From CAMYMQ01 sp963730305 (lineage in GTDB: Bacteria; Pseudomonadota; Alphaproteobacteria; Bin65), in the NCBI GenBank assembly GCA_963730305.1, contig CAVSRB010000007.1, forward strand, positions 310,001 through 374,000: a stretch of 64,000 bases of DNA, given 5' to 3'. Every line of letters begins with the position of its first letter. Position 1 is the first letter of the stretch. The notes under the pieces were generated by a model. The model made no database searches and was not told the origin of the DNA. It saw nothing but the letters and a program-made list of their open reading frames with translations. Positions 62,738 to 64,000 of the stretch are shown here, one piece after another. The position numbers and the translations under genes were made by a program.

Positions 62738-64000
62738 ATGGTCGACACGATGATCAAGCCTTCTACGGCCGCTAGGCTGGCCTTGGTGCTGGCCGGCGGT
62801 CTCACCGCTGCATCCTGCGCCTCCTCGCCGTCGCCCAAGACGGCGACGGCGCAGTTCGAGCGCTGCCGCGCCTATGCCGGGCCGCTCTATCGGGGCTCGC
62901 CGAGCTTCGACGAGTGGAAGGACCGCGTGCGCGCGGTCGCGCGCCGCTGCGGCATCGGCTACTGGACCGTCCATCGGGCGCTGAGCGGCATGGACCAGGC
63001 CAAGGCCGACGACGACCGGCTGATCGCCCGGGTCGACGCGCTGCCGAGCCGCCGGCCGCTGCCCGGCGCCAATTCGCCGCAGCAGGTGACGGCCGTGCAG
63101 TTCGCCTACGCCGGCGACCGCAAGATCGACTTCTCGACCCAGCGCAAGCCCACCAACGCGATCCACGCCTATCTCGAACGCCGGATCACCCCCGAGTTCG
63201 TCGAGAAGGGCCGCGAGCTGCTCGAGAAGTACCGCACCGTGCTCGACAAGATCGAGAAGCAGTACGGCGTGCCCAAGGAATACCTGGTCGCCTACTGGGG
63301 GATCGAGACCAACTACGGCGCCTTCACCGGCAACCACGACGTCATCCGCACGCTCGCCCGCCTCGGCTACGGCAGCACCCGGCGGCGCTTCTTCGCCGAC
63401 GAGCTGCTGGCGTCGCTGATCATCCTCGACAAGGGCTACGCGAGCCGCTCGCAGCTCTACGGCTCGTTCGCCGGCGCGATGGGCCAGCCGCAGTTCATGC
63501 CAAGCTCCTATCTCTACTACGCCGTCGACGAGGACCGCGACGGCCGCCGCGACATCTGGACGACCCCGGCGGATATCTTCGCCTCGGTCGCCAACTACAA
63601 CCGCAAGCGCGGCAAGTGGAGCCCGGACTACAACTACGCGCTCGCCGAGGTGAAGCTGCCCCGCGACTTCCCCTACGAGCTGTCGGGCTTCAACAAGCCG
63701 CGGCCGATCGAGGACTGGGTCAAGCTCGGCGTGACCCGGTCGGACGGCACGCCGCTGCCCACCAACCTCAAGGGCGACGCGGTCGTCTACCTGCCCGCGG
63801 GCTGCGACGGGCCGGCCTTCCTGCTCAACGGCAATTTCCACGCCATCATGCGCTACAACAACCTGATCGAGTACGGCTTCGCCGTCTCGGTCCTGGCCGA
63901 GAAGATCCGTGGCGACTTCACGATCAAGAAGGAATGGCCGGACAGCGACGTCGCGCTCAACAAGCGCGAGCGCCAGGACATGCAGCGGCTGCTGACCCGG
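62738..64000 (+). CDS. Second MltB-type lytic transglycosylase, lipoprotein, cut off by the window edge
   Basis: 421 codons are visible. The hydrophobic LALVLAGGLTAASC with a lipobox cysteine near residue 27 suggests an outer-membrane lipoprotein. The SLT_2 domain has VAYWGIETNYGAFTGNH with catalytic Glu, GAMGQPQFMPSSYLYYAVDED and DIWTTPADIFASVANY. KREREDM-like residues near the edge suggest a peptidoglycan-binding domain is about to start. ATG 62738 has GGGGA upstream; Met 62750 is an alternative. Confidence 0.9.
   Translation, partial: MVDTMIKPSTAARLALVLAGGLTAASCASSPSPKTATAQFERCRAYAGPLYRGSPSFDEWKDRVRAVARRCGIGYWTVHRALSGMDQAKADDDRLIARVDALPSRRPLPGANSPQQVTAVQFAYAGDRKIDFSTQRKPTNAIHAYLERRITPEFVEKGRELLEKYRTVLDKIEKQYGVPKEYLVAYWGIETNYGAFTGNHDVIRTLARLGYGSTRRRFFADELLASLIILDKGYASRSQLYGSFAGAMGQPQFMPSSYLYYAVDEDRDGRRDIWTTPADIFASVANYNRKRGKWSPDYNYALAEVKLPRDFPYELSGFNKPRPIEDWVKLGVTRSDGTPLPTNLKGDAVVYLPAGCDGPAFLLNGNFHAIMRYNNLIEYGFAVSVLAEKIRGDFTIKKEWPDSDVALNKRERQDMQRLLTR

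Overview
The window is GC-rich, tightly packed bacterial DNA with ATGA and GTGA start/stop overlaps throughout. Gene content points to an alphaproteobacterium, possibly near Rhodospirillales: a DUF2852 protein, two LIV-type ABC transporters, a fused indolepyruvate:ferredoxin oxidoreductase, a TrpB2-type synthase and many MarR, TetR, LysR and GntR regulators. The taxon is inferred from gene content only.

Layout. 1-6422: the start of an HlyD-type gene, a MarR regulator and a complete branched-chain amino-acid-type ABC transporter whose last permease reads open into a glutathione-S-transferase-like protein. 6438-11576: a glycosyltransferase island (GT2, GT4, a GT32+GT62 fusion, a beta-propeller) with at least six single-base frame breaks. 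11628-15992: two TetR loci with clear palindromic operators, a DUF2852 membrane protein, an SGNH hydrolase and AHSA1, VOC and cupin genes. 15996-24484: a retinol-saturase-like oxidoreductase, kynA with a DUF3574 lipoprotein, TrpB2, a GST, a reductive-dehalogenase-like Fe-S protein, and a MarR/FUSC pair around a palindromic operator.

24481-36376 is the most distinctive region. It holds a TetR regulator, a PaaA-like di-iron oxygenase subunit, a PaaK-like CoA ligase, enoyl-CoA hydratase, RidA, a Rieske oxygenase, a UbiD decarboxylase, its UbiX flavin prenyltransferase, thiolase, an SCP2 protein and a thioesterase. Together they look like a CoA-dependent aromatic-acid pathway whose substrate I cannot name. 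The UbiD frame continues into a roughly 380-residue tail with six full copies and one worn copy of DPDAWIARPQPA, then a lysine/proline/alanine-rich block. I do not know this architecture.

36408-45735: a LysR regulator, with a 25-bp palindrome in front of it, diverges from a nine-gene operon (carboxylesterase, NMT1/TauA-type ABC importer, two alpha/beta hydrolases, ChaC, one unknown). 45709-51796: an AI-2E family transporter and a second LIV-type transporter whose binding protein lies on the opposite strand and converges on the rest. 51844-64000: an EamA exporter, a class III cyclase, a quinone-oxidoreductase-like protein, GntR with an MFS transporter and a shared 9-bp operator, the indolepyruvate oxidoreductase, and two MltB-type lytic transglycosylases, the second cut off by the window edge.

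About ten otherwise intact genes carry single-base frame breaks. Sequence or assembly error is the simplest explanation, so apparent fusions and pseudogenes here need checking against reads. No tRNA, rRNA, CRISPR array or insertion sequence was recognised.
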